Assembly: GCA_037179335.1 (NCBI GenBank)
Contig: JAKZHN010000011.1
Coordinates: 526,428-590,427 of the forward strand
Reading direction: 5' to 3'
Length of the DNA: 64,000 bases
DNA from: Cyclaneusma minus
Lineage: Eukaryota > Ascomycota > Leotiomycetes > Marthamycetales > Marthamycetaceae
Numbering within the stretch: position 1 is the stretch's first letter; the number at the start of each line of letters is the position of its first letter. Both the position numbers and the translations under genes were made by a program. This document shows, one piece after another, positions 52,031-63,700 of this stretch. The notes under the pieces were generated by a model. The model had not been told where the DNA came from. It did not search any database and saw nothing but the letters and a program-made list of their open reading frames with translations.

Positions 52031-55000
52031 AAAATATAATAAAGTTATATTGCCTATAATTAATCTGCTTACTAATAGTATAAAAAAAGGTTTATTTAAA
52101 TAATTCTTAAAAATATAAAGGGCTTTTTAATGCATTAAAAATATATTTTTAAATAAATTAAAATTGCATTATTTTAATTTTATAAACCATTTGCAAATTA
52201 TATATAATGCTTTTGAATTTGCAATATTGGAAATTTTAAAATAATTTTAAAATTTAACTAATTTAATATAGGATGATTGGCATTTAATAGCCCTTTAATT
52301 TTGCAAATTAATTAATGCAAAATTAATATATTAAATATAAAATATTAAATTGCTTGCAATTATAGTTCTTTTTTTAATATTAAAAGCAATATTTTAAAAG
52401 CGCGAATTATAAAATTTAAATATTTTTAAATTATAATAATTTGCGCTATTTTATAAATATAAAATAATTTAATAGATATTAAGCAAAATAGGCTATAAAA
52501 TTAAGATTTTAATATTTTACTATTAAATATATTATAAAAATTAAAAATCCTGCTAATTTTTTATATTATAAGCCAAATTATAAAACAGCAATAAAAAATG
52601 CTTAGGCAAAAATATTAAAGAAGCTTTTACTAATATTATAGCAAAAATTTGCCTATTTATTCAATTATATATTAAATATATATTTTTTAAACAATATGGC
52701 TGCTTTTGCAAATATATTAATTGCATTTTAATTAAAAATATTAAATTGGAAAATTAATATTGCATATTTTATTTATATATTATAAATAAAAAGTTTTAAA
52801 TAAAGAACTGTATTTTATTTAAGCTATAAAAATTCAAAATTTGGAATAATTAAAATAAGCTTTATAATTATTTTTAAAATTAAAAAAAATAAAGCATATA
52901 CAATAAAAATATAAAATTAATTTATATTATATAAAACTAAATAATAGCAATTTAAAACTAATATATCATATAAAGAAAATAAATTATATTCTTTTACAGC
53001 AAATATATTATATAATAAAATTTTATATATTTATTATAATAGCAAATTAATAACCTATTTTAAAATAAATTGAATATTAATTTTAATTTCTTATAAATAT
53101 TATCAATTAAACATAAAAGCAAAAATATAAAATTATATACGCAATTGCTATATTTGGCAGCAAAATAAAATTTGCTAATATATATTTTATAATTAGCTAT
53201 AATTTTTGCTTTTAGCTAATATATTATAAATTTGCTAAAATTATAATATATAGACAAAATATATAATATAATATTAATAATAATCAATTATTCTACTAAA
53301 GCTATATAATTTATATATATAATAAGAAATATTAATATATAATTTTTAATAAAATTATTTTTTAGTAAAATCATTTATTTTATAAAACAATTTAAAATTA
53401 TTGTACTTAATTATAGCTTTATATTTATTAGCGCATTATAAAAAGCCTTTTGCTACAAATTTATATAATATATAAATATAATATTGTATTTTATATTTAA
53501 ATAACTAGGCAAATAAAATAAATAAACCAAATTTTAAAAGCCTATATATAATATTATTGCAATAATAAAAAAATAAATTAAGCAATTTAATTAGCTATAG
53601 CAAAACGTATTTATAATAATACAAAGCAAAAAATACTAACTTTTTGTTTTTATAATATATAAATATTATTTGTAAAGTAGCATTAAGTGTTTTATATAAT
53701 TTATAAAAATAAAAATATTTAATATAAAAAACTATAAAAAAGAAATATAATATAATAAATATATATTATTATTAAAAATGAAAAACAGTTTTAATACATA
53801 TATTAAATGATATATAAAAAAGCATAAAATTTTTAATTTTAATACAAAAACCTAGATTTCTTTGTTTATTAAAAATATATATTCTAAAATTGAAAAATGA
53901 ATAAAACAATATATAAATTCTTTTTTTATTATTAAAAAAATAAAAATCTAAATTTATTGCTTAAAATTCCTATTTGAATTTTAATTAAAAAAATTATATA
54001 ATCCTTTTTGTATTAGCTTTTTAGAATTTGCCAAAGTATTTTAAAATAATATATATAAATTATACCCTATAAATTTTGAAAGCTTTAAAAATAATTGAAA
54101 ATTGAAAATTGAAAACATTATAACATATACAAAAAAACCAATAATTAGCTTATATTTTATATATATTAAAAAAGCTAAAATTAAAACTAAATTCAGATAT
54201 TAGCCCAAAAAAATTAAAAATACATTAATAATTTTAAGCAAATTGATTAAAAAAAAATTAAAATTGGATTATAATAATAACAGAAAAATTATAAAAACAG
54301 CGCAAATTTTACAAGAAAAACTTAAAAAGCCAATTTCAGCCCTATATTTAAATACAAAATATTTAATTATATATAATAGCAAGCAAAAGCAAAAATGAAA
54401 ATATTTATAATATAAAAATATAAATTTAATTATTTTTTATATTTAAATTTAATTTAATTATTTTTTATATTTAAATTAAATTAAATTATATTATATTTTA
54501 TAAGCAACTAAATTAAAAAATTAAAAATTAAATAATATGTTTAATTTGATTAAAAATTAAAGATCTTATATATTAAATAATCTAATTAAAAAAGAAATCT
54601 ATTATATAAAAAAATAGCTAGCAAAATTAAAAAATCTATAATATATTTAAATAAAACTAGCTATTAATTATAATTTATATACATTAAATTTATAGTTTCT
54701 GTATTTTATACTATTATATTACATTGCCAAAAGCCCGAGTTTGTTTTATATTAAATAAATTATTATTTAAAAAAACTTATTTATATTTTAATTAAATATA
54801 TGCAAAAGAAACAAAAAACAAATTATTAAATAATATTAAATATTTCTCACTATATATATTAAAATATAAATCGCAAAAATAATTTTAATTAAAGCTATTA
54901 TTATAGCTATAATATTTATAAAACCTTTATATATTTTATATTTTTAGAAAATATAAATTTTAAAGCGGAAAAAAATCCCAATAGCCTTTATATTATTTTT

Positions 55001-56208
55001 TAATTAAATTAATTTAGTATTATAATTGGCGCATTTATTTTTAAAAAAAGCCTAGATTTTAATATAATAATAATAATAAAATAATAGAATATTATAAGCT
55101 ATATTAAATAAAGAAATTCAAGCAATAAAAATTTGCGAACTAATAAATCAATTGGTAAAACAAAATGGAAAAAGCAAAATATAAATGTATTATATAATAA
55201 AAAGGCTTATAATTACTGCAATAATAATTGCATTTAAAATTATTTATAGTTTAATTATAAATATTAAACATATTGCAAAAAGAAATTGCAATTGTTTTTT
55301 ATATAAATTAAGCCCAAATACAAATTTAAAATATAAAAAAGCTTTTAATAAAAGCGCAATCCAAATCTTATAATAAAACCGCAAATTTAATATTGCTATT
55401 ATTATAATTATAATTAAAATTCCAATTGCGCAAAGCTTAATTATTGTTAGTAAAAATTAAAAACTTGCAATTAATAATATTATTAAAGGCTATAATATTA
55501 AAATTAAAAAAAGAAAATATAGAAAAAAAAGAAAAAAACCTAATCTCCGGCAAAAAAGCGTATATAAATCTTTTTATATAAAAGCAATAATAAGAAAAAG
55601 CTTAATAAAAGCGGGAAAGCCTGCTTTATATAAATAAAGCCTTTAATAAAATCTAATATAATAGCTATAAAACAATACTAAAATAAAAAAAAACCCCTAA
55701 AATTTGCCAAGAAAATTTAAATTTAAATTGAAAATTGAAAACGCAATAAAAACTTAATATACCATTATTATAAAAAATATATAATGCGCGTATAAAAGGA
55801 AAAAAAGCAAAAAGTTAAAAAAGCCCTAAAATTAATTATTTGAAATAAACCGCCGCTATATTAATTTTTCGATATATATAAAAAAGCATGCGTAACAATT
55901 AATATAATATATATAAAGCCAATAAAAATAACAAAATCCCAATAAATTTTAATATAAAAAAATAAAACTTTAAAATTAACCCAATAATAAATAGCGCAAG
56001 CTATATATTAAAATTAAGGCTTTAAAGATTAAGCAATAATAAATTCAAAAGTAATTATTAATAATAATAAATTAATAAAAGCCTACCAATTTACGCGCTT
56101 AAAATAAAAAGCTAAAATTAATAATTAAAATCCAAATATTAAATTACCAAAAAGCAAAAATTTTCATTTGGGAGTTTAAAGGCCCAAAGCTATAAAAAAG
56201 AAAATAAT

Positions 56209-56434
56209 TATTATACGGGGCTAAAAAGGGCATTTTGCAAATATTTCATAAAATATATATATAAAATATATATAAAAGATAAGTATTATTTATTAAAAAA
56301 GCTAAGCAAGGCTTTTAGCGTATAATATTTAAGCATTGCTATTTTTATTTAAAAAAAACAGCGGCTATTTTTTATAGCTAAAGAATATATATAACACATC
56401 CTTATTTGCCAATTTATTTTTAACCATTATAATA
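56209..56434 (+). repeat. Right LTR of gypsy copy 2
   Basis: 226 bp; shares 'ctaagcaaggctttta' and 'taaccattataata' blocks with the copy 1 right LTR. Confidence 0.75.
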
Positions 56435-56439
56435 AATAG

Positions 56440-59400
56440 CCAGCCGCGTCCTTTTTGAAAAATTACTAATATAAATTCTAAAGCCTTTACCCAAATAAAA
56501 TGACGGATATATTACTGGGTTTTAGATTAAATTAAATCCATTATTATTTTTTATAATTGGGCTTTTTTTATATTAGCTTAGCAAAACTATTTTGGAAATT
56601 AATTCTAATGCTTTAAAATAAAATAATAGGCTATGCCCTTTTAAAAATCACCGAATAATTATCCAAAAATGCATTAGGCGTTTAACGTATTTAAAGTAAA
56701 TTGGGGATTTTTGGCTTACAATTATTGCAAGCTTTTAAATACGGCAAAGGCATTGATTTACTACGCTAATATTATAAATAATCCGGTTAAATTAAAGCTA
56801 AAGCCCAATTATAATTATTTTTCGGGTATAAAGCTATTATAAATAAAAGTGGTATATATATATATACGTATATTATACCGGCTATTTAACGGGTGCTAGC
56901 TAGAGTTTTAGGGAATTTTGTTTTTAAAAAAAAGGTTTATAAAAATAGTTTTTAATTTGGCGTATATTATTTAATCCGGCGGTTTAAATTTCAGGCTTTT
57001 AGCGGCTATATACTAGCTATTTAGCAAAAGCCGGCTAAAAAAAGGTATTTAAAAAATAAAAAAACCGTTAAAAGAGAAAATTGGTTTAGCGTATATTAGC
57101 TATTAATTGGTATAAGCCGGCCTTTTAATAAAGGGTTGGTATATCGCTAATATTTACCGGCAATAATAAAAAATATATATAAAAAAAAATTAGGAATTAT
57201 ATAGCTTTTAGCTAGCTATAAGCTGGCTAGCGTATATATTATAAAAGTAATTATTGCTGATAAAAATATTAACTACTAATATTATATATTAATTAAGCTA
57301 AAAACTTTATATTAAAATTTTGCAATATAGCTATAAAATCGGAAATAGCGAAAAAGGCTGGCGGCGGTAATAATAGCTGGAAAAGGCTGGATAATTATTA
57401 AAAACTATTTCAAAGAGTATTTTTAATATTTATACAAATGCCTTTTCGACTGCGCTTATTGGAAAACGCATAAACGCGTGCTAGCAATATTGGGTATTGG
57501 AAACTATCAAAACCCTTATTTTAAAAGCCTCTAATACCGCCAGCATAAATTCGGAAACCAGCTAAAAACCATTGGCAAATTTTTTAAAATAAAAAAAAAA
57601 TCGATTAAAAAGGGGTTGGAAAGGGTTGCTTTTAAAAACGCAATTCGTCGTAATATATATAAATGATTAATATATATTAAAAATAAAATATTAATTAGGA
57701 TAATATAAAGATTAATTAATTTAAATAATATAGGGGTTAAAATAATATTAATAGTTTTTGCAAAGCTTTTATTAAATTTAATATTATGCTTATTAGCATA
57801 AGAATTACTAAGCAATAGCTATAGTATTATTTGCTTAAAAACTAAAAATTAATTTTAATCGCTGGTAGAAATATTTGCGGTATTGCTATTTGATATAATA
57901 TTTAAAACAAGTATTGATTTTGAAAAATAAATATTTTAAAGGTATTTTTAGGATTTTGGCAATTAAACACGTGGGTAGCGATATAATTGCTAAATATAAT
58001 AAGGATTTTAGAATTATTAATAATTTTACTATTTGAAATAATTATATAATTGATTTTTGAATTATTGTTTTAGCTTTAAAGTTTTTGATAGCTGATATTC
58101 TATTATTATAATTTAACGAAATTAATATAGCTGCTATTTCGTTTATATTAAAGCCATTAGTATTATTTTTATAATTTGTTTTATAGCCAATTAAAAATGC
58201 AATATAAGCGATTTTATTATAGAATTTGCTAATTTGCTTAGCTGTATTTTTTTAGTTTTTTCAATGATTTTTTTATTTTTTGCCAATATGCATTTAAATC
58301 CAATAATTAAAAATGCTATATTTGAAACATTTTTTATTTGGATTAATGCTTTATTCGAATTTGTTTTTTATTAATATCGGCTTAAAAATGGAGAATTATT
58401 GCGCCGAAATATTTTTTTATTATAAGCAAAAGCGCTATTTATAGTTGATTAAAAGCTTATATTATATTGGGCTACTTTTTTAATTTTTATTTGGATTTTA
58501 ATAAAAAATAAAAAATTAGCGCAAGTTTTTTTAAAATTTATAATTTGGTTTTTAAATGCTATTTTATATTTTGGAATTCACATGCAAATATTAAGGATTT
58601 TATTATATTTAATAATATTATTTTAGTAATTAGCGGGCAAATTTCAGTTAATTTAATGAATTTTAAAAATAAATATTTTTAAATATTAAAATTTGATTTT
58701 TTTAGAGTTATTTAAATTATTAATAATTTTTTTAAAAAAAGACTATATACTAATTAGCTTTTGATAAATAATATTAATTTAAAAGTTTTTATGCAATTTA
58801 GCAATCAAAATATTAAATAAAATAGCCAAATTAATTAATTTAATATAAAAAAAAATTTGTTAATATCAAAAAATATAAAAATTTTATTTTTTAATATAAT
58901 GAAAAATATATTATAGTAATAGGTTTTTTAAAAGTCTATTTTTTTGCAAATACTTTTAAAAATAGCGATTTTAATATTTAGAATATTATAAAATTTAGCG
59001 CCGTATTTAAAATTTTTTAAATTATAAGCTTTTATAGTATTGGCACTTGCTATGGATTTTTTATTATTAAATGGTATATTGAAATTTAATAAAATGGATT
59101 TTTATTGGGCAGTATTATTGGTATTAATAAAAGGCAATTGCTTTAAACTAGGCTTTGAAAACGGGATTGGGAAATTGGCAAAAGCATTAATAATAGAGAA
59201 ATTAAAATCGATATTAATAATAATAATATTTTTATTTGGGCTTAATATATTGGTTTTTAAACTTGGTAAAATTAGCAAAATTGGATTTATAAATTTAATG
59301 GATTTAAAATTTATTTTTATTTTTATCTGGGCAAGTTTAAAATTAAGCTATATTAAAAAAGGCTTTTACTTTTACAAATTAAAAGGGCTTTTATTGGTTT

Positions 59401-60556
59401 TGGATTTGCTAATATAGATTTGGCTATTATAAATTATTTTTTTAAGAATTTTTGAAATATTAGAATTTGCTTTGCTAAAAATATTGGTTTTCTAATTGCT
59501 AAAGCTATTTTTAAATTTTTTAAATAAACCTTTATTAATGTAGTTTTTACATTTTATGAATTAAAGCCAATATAAAATAAAAGCATTGATTTTTTTAATT
59601 TATATACTATGCTAATTAATATTTAAAGCATTGGTATTATATTTATTTGTATAAATATAAAGGGAATTGGTATTAATGATTAGCTAGCAATAAATTACTG
59701 CTTTATTATTGGCAATTATATTAATTTTAAAGAAAAAAGGAGATTTTTAACAGTTTTTGAAAATAATAGGATTTTTAAATTAAAAAAAAAGGTTTTTGAA
59801 ATGCAAAAAACTTTTGGCTTCGGCGGTTTTAAAAGTGGTATTGGCGGTTAATTTAGCGGCAATTGCTTTAAAAAGGAATTTGCCAGTTTTGGAATTTTTA
59901 ATTGGTGCTAATCGCTTTGTTTTAAAGGATTTGCGGGCCGAGGAATTAGGGCTAATAGAAAAAGCATTAGGAAATTTATTTTAATTACTGCTTTTTAATA
60001 TAAATTAAGACTTTGGGAAGGGCAGGAGAAAAGGCGAAAAAATTAATATACAATTTAGTATTTAATTAAAATATAAAAAAGCGAAAATAAAAATGTTTTT
60101 TAAATAAGGAGTAAATCGTTTGAAAATAAAGGAGTTTTTGAATAGTTTTTTATATAAGCTTAGCAAAGTTTAATTTTACTATTAGCAATTAATATAGAGA
60201 GTGAGAGCGGTTTTTGCAATTTGATTAAAAGCGCTATTGCAAGCTGTGTATAATAAAATATAGAAAATTTAAAATTTAAAAAAATTAAATGGATTTTGAC
60301 TAAAGCAATATTTAAAAAATAGCCGGTAGTATTTTTTTTTTTGAAATTTTTAATAGCTTTTCTGCTTTTTAACTCTTGAAATAAAGTTTATTTTTTTTGG
60401 TGTTTTATGGGGCGAGAATGGGCTTACTATTTTATAAGGAAAAAATATAGTGTAAATTGTTAAATTTTTTAGTGTTTTAATGGCGAGAGTTTGGCTGTTT
60501 TATTTTTTCAGGTTATTTTTGCCGGTTTGTGTTTTTTAATAGAGAATATTAATTAG
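56440..60556. other. Interior of the 29.4-kb element, right segment
   Basis: Stop-filled A/T-rich sequence. 56850-57260 holds imperfect inverted motifs (GCTAGCTAGAG...TTTTAGCTAGC, several CCGGC/GCCGG pairs) and may be a small inserted element. The plus-strand ORFs at 59040-59417 (125 codons) and the minus-strand ORF at 57531-57815 have no family features and are probably chance openings. Confidence 0.35.
59796..59984 (-). pseudogene. Possible gag-like remnant of the 29.4-kb element
   Basis: Minus-strand reading stays open for about 62 codons and is rich in Lys, Ala, Ser and Thr, with segments such as APIKNSKTGKF and KLTANTTFKT. A plus-strand ORF of 62 codons covers the same bases but looks like its shadow. 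Its place, some 570 bp inside the right LTR, would suit a gag start in a minus-strand element. The identification is positional only. Confidence 0.3.
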
Positions 60557-60726
60557 TGTTGGTGTTATTGGGAATTTACAATGCGTATGCAATAGTGGGT
60601 AATAGTGTAGTTGATTGTGTAAAGTAAAGGTCCGGTGGTGGGTGTGGAGATAAAGCTATATCCACGCGCCAAGACCGGTGCCTGAGGCACACCTTTGAGC
60701 TACCATTCGTAGAAGAGGTCGCAACA
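60557..60726 (-). repeat. Right LTR of the 29.4-kb element
   Basis: 170 bp. The inward part (60557 to about 60610) carries G-to-A and C-to-T changes relative to the left copy; the outward part is clean. AGCAG follows at 60727-60731. Confidence 0.8.
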
Positions 60727-60731
60727 AGCAG

Positions 60732-63700
60732 ACTATGTAATTATTGGGTCCTAGAGGCTAGATGGGCTGAAAGGATTCGCTTGCAAACCATGGATCCGAG
60801 ACGAATTGTTTCTGGAATATGGGAAGCAAGAAAAACAGGGGGATGGGAGTCCTTATATAGATACCTTTTTCGTCCCCGCATCCTTTTCCTGACCACGTGA
60901 TCATGTCCAAATTAGTAACTTGCATTCACGACTGGTGCTATTAGGAGGGGATCTTGTGGTAGTAGTTGGACTCTATACGAAAATGTATAAAAACCCTCTT
61001 GCCCCTTCTTCCAAACCTCAAACAAAGCACGACAGTTCGAAATATCATCTCGTAAAGGGAGTGGTCCAGCAATTGAAGAACAACCTCCATGTTATTATTT
61101 AGCCAGGCAGGAGCATACTCAGATTGGAATTTACGATTGGATATAGAGTTACGCGCTAATATAGTGATTGCTGTAGGTAAGCGCGAAGGTCGGCGGCAAG
61201 AGGGCGCGGAAGAGACAGTAGTGGGGCTTTCTGGAAAGTAGGGTGGTGGGATGACGGTAAATTTGGCTGTGGCTCAAAGTGAATGGTGACACAGCGAGCT
61301 GGGTGTTTGTTATATGAGTTCCGGGAATTCACTGCTTATTCCTAGGCGAGCTGGGAGGATTTTTTTGCATCAGGAAAGCCATCAGCAGAGGGCGAATTGA
61401 AAGGAATTTGGGAAGCAAGAAATATAGAGAAGAGGGCGGTTCTTAAATACCCATTCTTTTCAGAGTCGCTTTCCAGTCATACCCTTCTTGACCACGTGAT
61501 AACGTGGACCCAGCAACTTAATAGTTTACGTCCACCCCTGGTGCTGTTGAAAGGGAAAGTTGCTGTAACAAGCCTCAAGCAGGGGTATAAAAACACCATC
61601 TTCTCGCGCGTTTATACAATTCTAAGCACCAGCCGTCACGAATATCGAGAATGGAACATGTGATGGGGAGATCCTGAGAAATACTTACTTGCTGACTAGG
61701 TAGATACCGGGATGGGCTGGAAAAGACGGGTACTCACAAATGGGCGGCTAGCTACGGGGTATTTGATAATACAGGAGCTTTTGGGTAGCAGAACTCACTA
61801 GGCAGCGGTAATAGGGAATGGAAACAATGGCAGCATGGGCTTTTGGAAAGTAGGGTGATTTGATAACGGCAGCAATAACCTTACCACGAATAATGAACTG
61901 GCGAACGGGCGAACTGGGCGTTTGCGATCTGGGTAGCGGGAATTTCTGGTTCCTAGCTGGGCTAAGAGGACTTTCTTGCTAGGTAGCCATGAGGTCGATT
62001 GTCAGGCGATTAAGATTTGAGAAGCAAGAAAATGAAGGGAGCTGTGAGGGGCCTAAATACCCGTTTGGCCGTTCCCTCCTTTCGTCCACTATCTTGACCA
62101 CGTGATAACGTAGACCCAGCAACTTACTAATCTCCATTCACCGCTAGTGCTGTTGGGAAACCAGAATTCTTGTAGAGCGCCTCGAGTCTTGGGGAAAGGT
62201 ATAAAAACATGCTCTCCTTGCCTGTTGCTAGATCTCCAAGCACCATAAACAAGTACTTAGCCATCATTGACTACACCTGATGGATGATATAATGAGAACA
62301 TGCTGAGAACAACTTGCTTTCGACTAGGCGCAGAGGTATCGAAGCAAATGGGGACTCAAAAATGAACGCCTCGCTGCGAGGTGTTTGATAATACATGGGT
62401 GGTCGAGTAGCAGATTTTTCTAAGCGGCAGTAGCAGGGAGCGGAAGCGACAGTTGCACAGGCTTCTGGACAGTAGGGTGGTGGGACGGTGGTAGCAATAG
62501 TTTGAAGGAGATTGACGACTTGATGAGCTGGACGTTTTGTGATAGAGAGTTGAGTAGGGAACTAGGGAATTAATTACTGCTTCTTGGCGGCTGGGCTAAG
62601 AAGATTTGCCTCGCATGCCATCACATATTGTCCAACTTTTTCGTGGTTTGGAAAGCAAGAAAAATAAGGAGGTGGGGGTTTCTTATATACCCGCTTCCGT
62701 ATCGATCCATCCATTCTTTGCCAAACCACGTGGTCACATGAATCAAACATGAAGCAACTTAGTTGTTTACGTTCACTGCTAAGCCTCAGACAACGGGGAA
62801 GGTATAAAAAGACCCCCTTGACCCATGTTTCCAAATCTAAGCACAATCGAATTTTTTAGGAGAATTAATGCTGGGATTTCCCAACGGAAGGGATTTCGAA
62901 GACCCCAAGAAAGACTTGCCAGGTAACTAGTTACCGAGGAAGGCTGAGACCGAACAAAACTCACAATTGCATCGCTGTGTGAAATATTCATACCTAGTGA
63001 AGTGGCAACAGCGACCTGGAATGACAGCAGCAGCGTCTTCTCAACAACAGGGTGGCAGCATGACGGTAGACGCACTTACCAGCAACTACGAGCTGCGCAT
63101 TTGCGACGTGAATTCAGGGAATTGCTGGTTTCTGGGCTCGGCAGAGTCAGACTATTTGCCACAGCTTTCTAGGTAAGATGTCAATGTAGGATGACTTTAG
63201 TGAGTGGGATACGTTGGCATATTGCACCCCTCTCCAATTTTGAAGCTTACTGTTGATATGCGGAGCAGTAGGGGCTTTAAATAGCTTTTCTCTCCTCTCG
63301 TCCCCTATCTTAATCACATGATTCACACAATTCCCCAGCTTGCTTCACCACCCAAGTCCAATCTCAAATTCCCATGGCCATCAGTCTTTGGAAAGGTATA
63401 AAAACACCCTCCTACTCCCTCTTTCTAAATCTCTAACCACCAGAAACTCCCCGGGTCTATAATATGGTTAGAAGATCCCAAGAACCACTTGTCTGTCGAC
63501 TAAATCCCTATCTACGAAAATAGGATGCGATAGAATGAGAGTCAATGCAGGGGGGCTCAGTTCAAAAACTCACAATAATGTGGCGTGACTGAATACGCGC
63601 AAAAGCTTGGCGTCAGTAAGATGCGGAAGCGACAAGGGCAGGGGTTTCTGGTCAGTAGGGTATTGGGATAACGGTAGGCAGTAGCTTGCAGGCTTACAAG

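Larger units (their letters stand above)
48804..56434 (+). mobile_element. Ty3/gypsy retrotransposon copy 2, RIP-mutated
   Basis: The left LTR 48804-49018 starts TATTACACGGGGCCGAG; the right LTR 56209-56434 starts TATTATACGGGGCTAAA. Flanks AATAA (48799-48803) and AATAG (56435-56439) fit a 5-bp duplication with one G-to-A change. An A/G-rich tract precedes the right LTR. The interior aligns by eye with copy 1 along its length in the same order. Relative to copy 1, about 300 bp after the RT core is deleted (at about 52028), while extra sequence is present around 52620-53030. Confidence 0.8.
31307..60726 (-). mobile_element. 29.4-kb LTR retrotransposon with three nested LTR elements
   Basis: LTRs are 31307-31485 (179 bp, starts TGTTGGGGTTAC) and 60557-60726 (170 bp, ends GTCGCAACA). 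They differ by a 9-bp indel and by RIP-type changes. AGCAG duplications flank the whole. Inside are elements 32356-38144, 41096-48241 and 48804-56434; removing them and their duplications leaves about 8.8 kb. The non-nested interior is T-rich on the plus strand, and the least-mutated reading next to the right LTR is on the minus strand (59796-59984), so I infer minus orientation. Excision restores array D spacing (30965 to 60986 becomes 596 bp). The superfamily could not be assigned. Confidence 0.8.

Noticed and set aside
57531..57815. 94-codon minus-strand ORF
   Set aside because: Hydrophobic, Ile/Leu/Asn-rich translation of A/T-rich DNA without recognisable motifs; likely chance.
59040..59417. 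125-codon plus-strand ORF
   Set aside because: It lies inside the RIP-mutated interior, is made of Leu, Ile, Lys and Phe from A/T-rich codons, and has no family features.
31486..60556. Mitochondrial-like A/T-rich insertion
   Set aside because: The A/T richness comes from RIP-type mutation of LTR elements; LTR pairs, target duplications and retroviral-type remnants account for it.
62574..63075. Minus-strand ORFs of 90 and 98 codons in array D
   Set aside because: They run through TATA boxes and E-boxes, and the corresponding frames are not kept in the other units.
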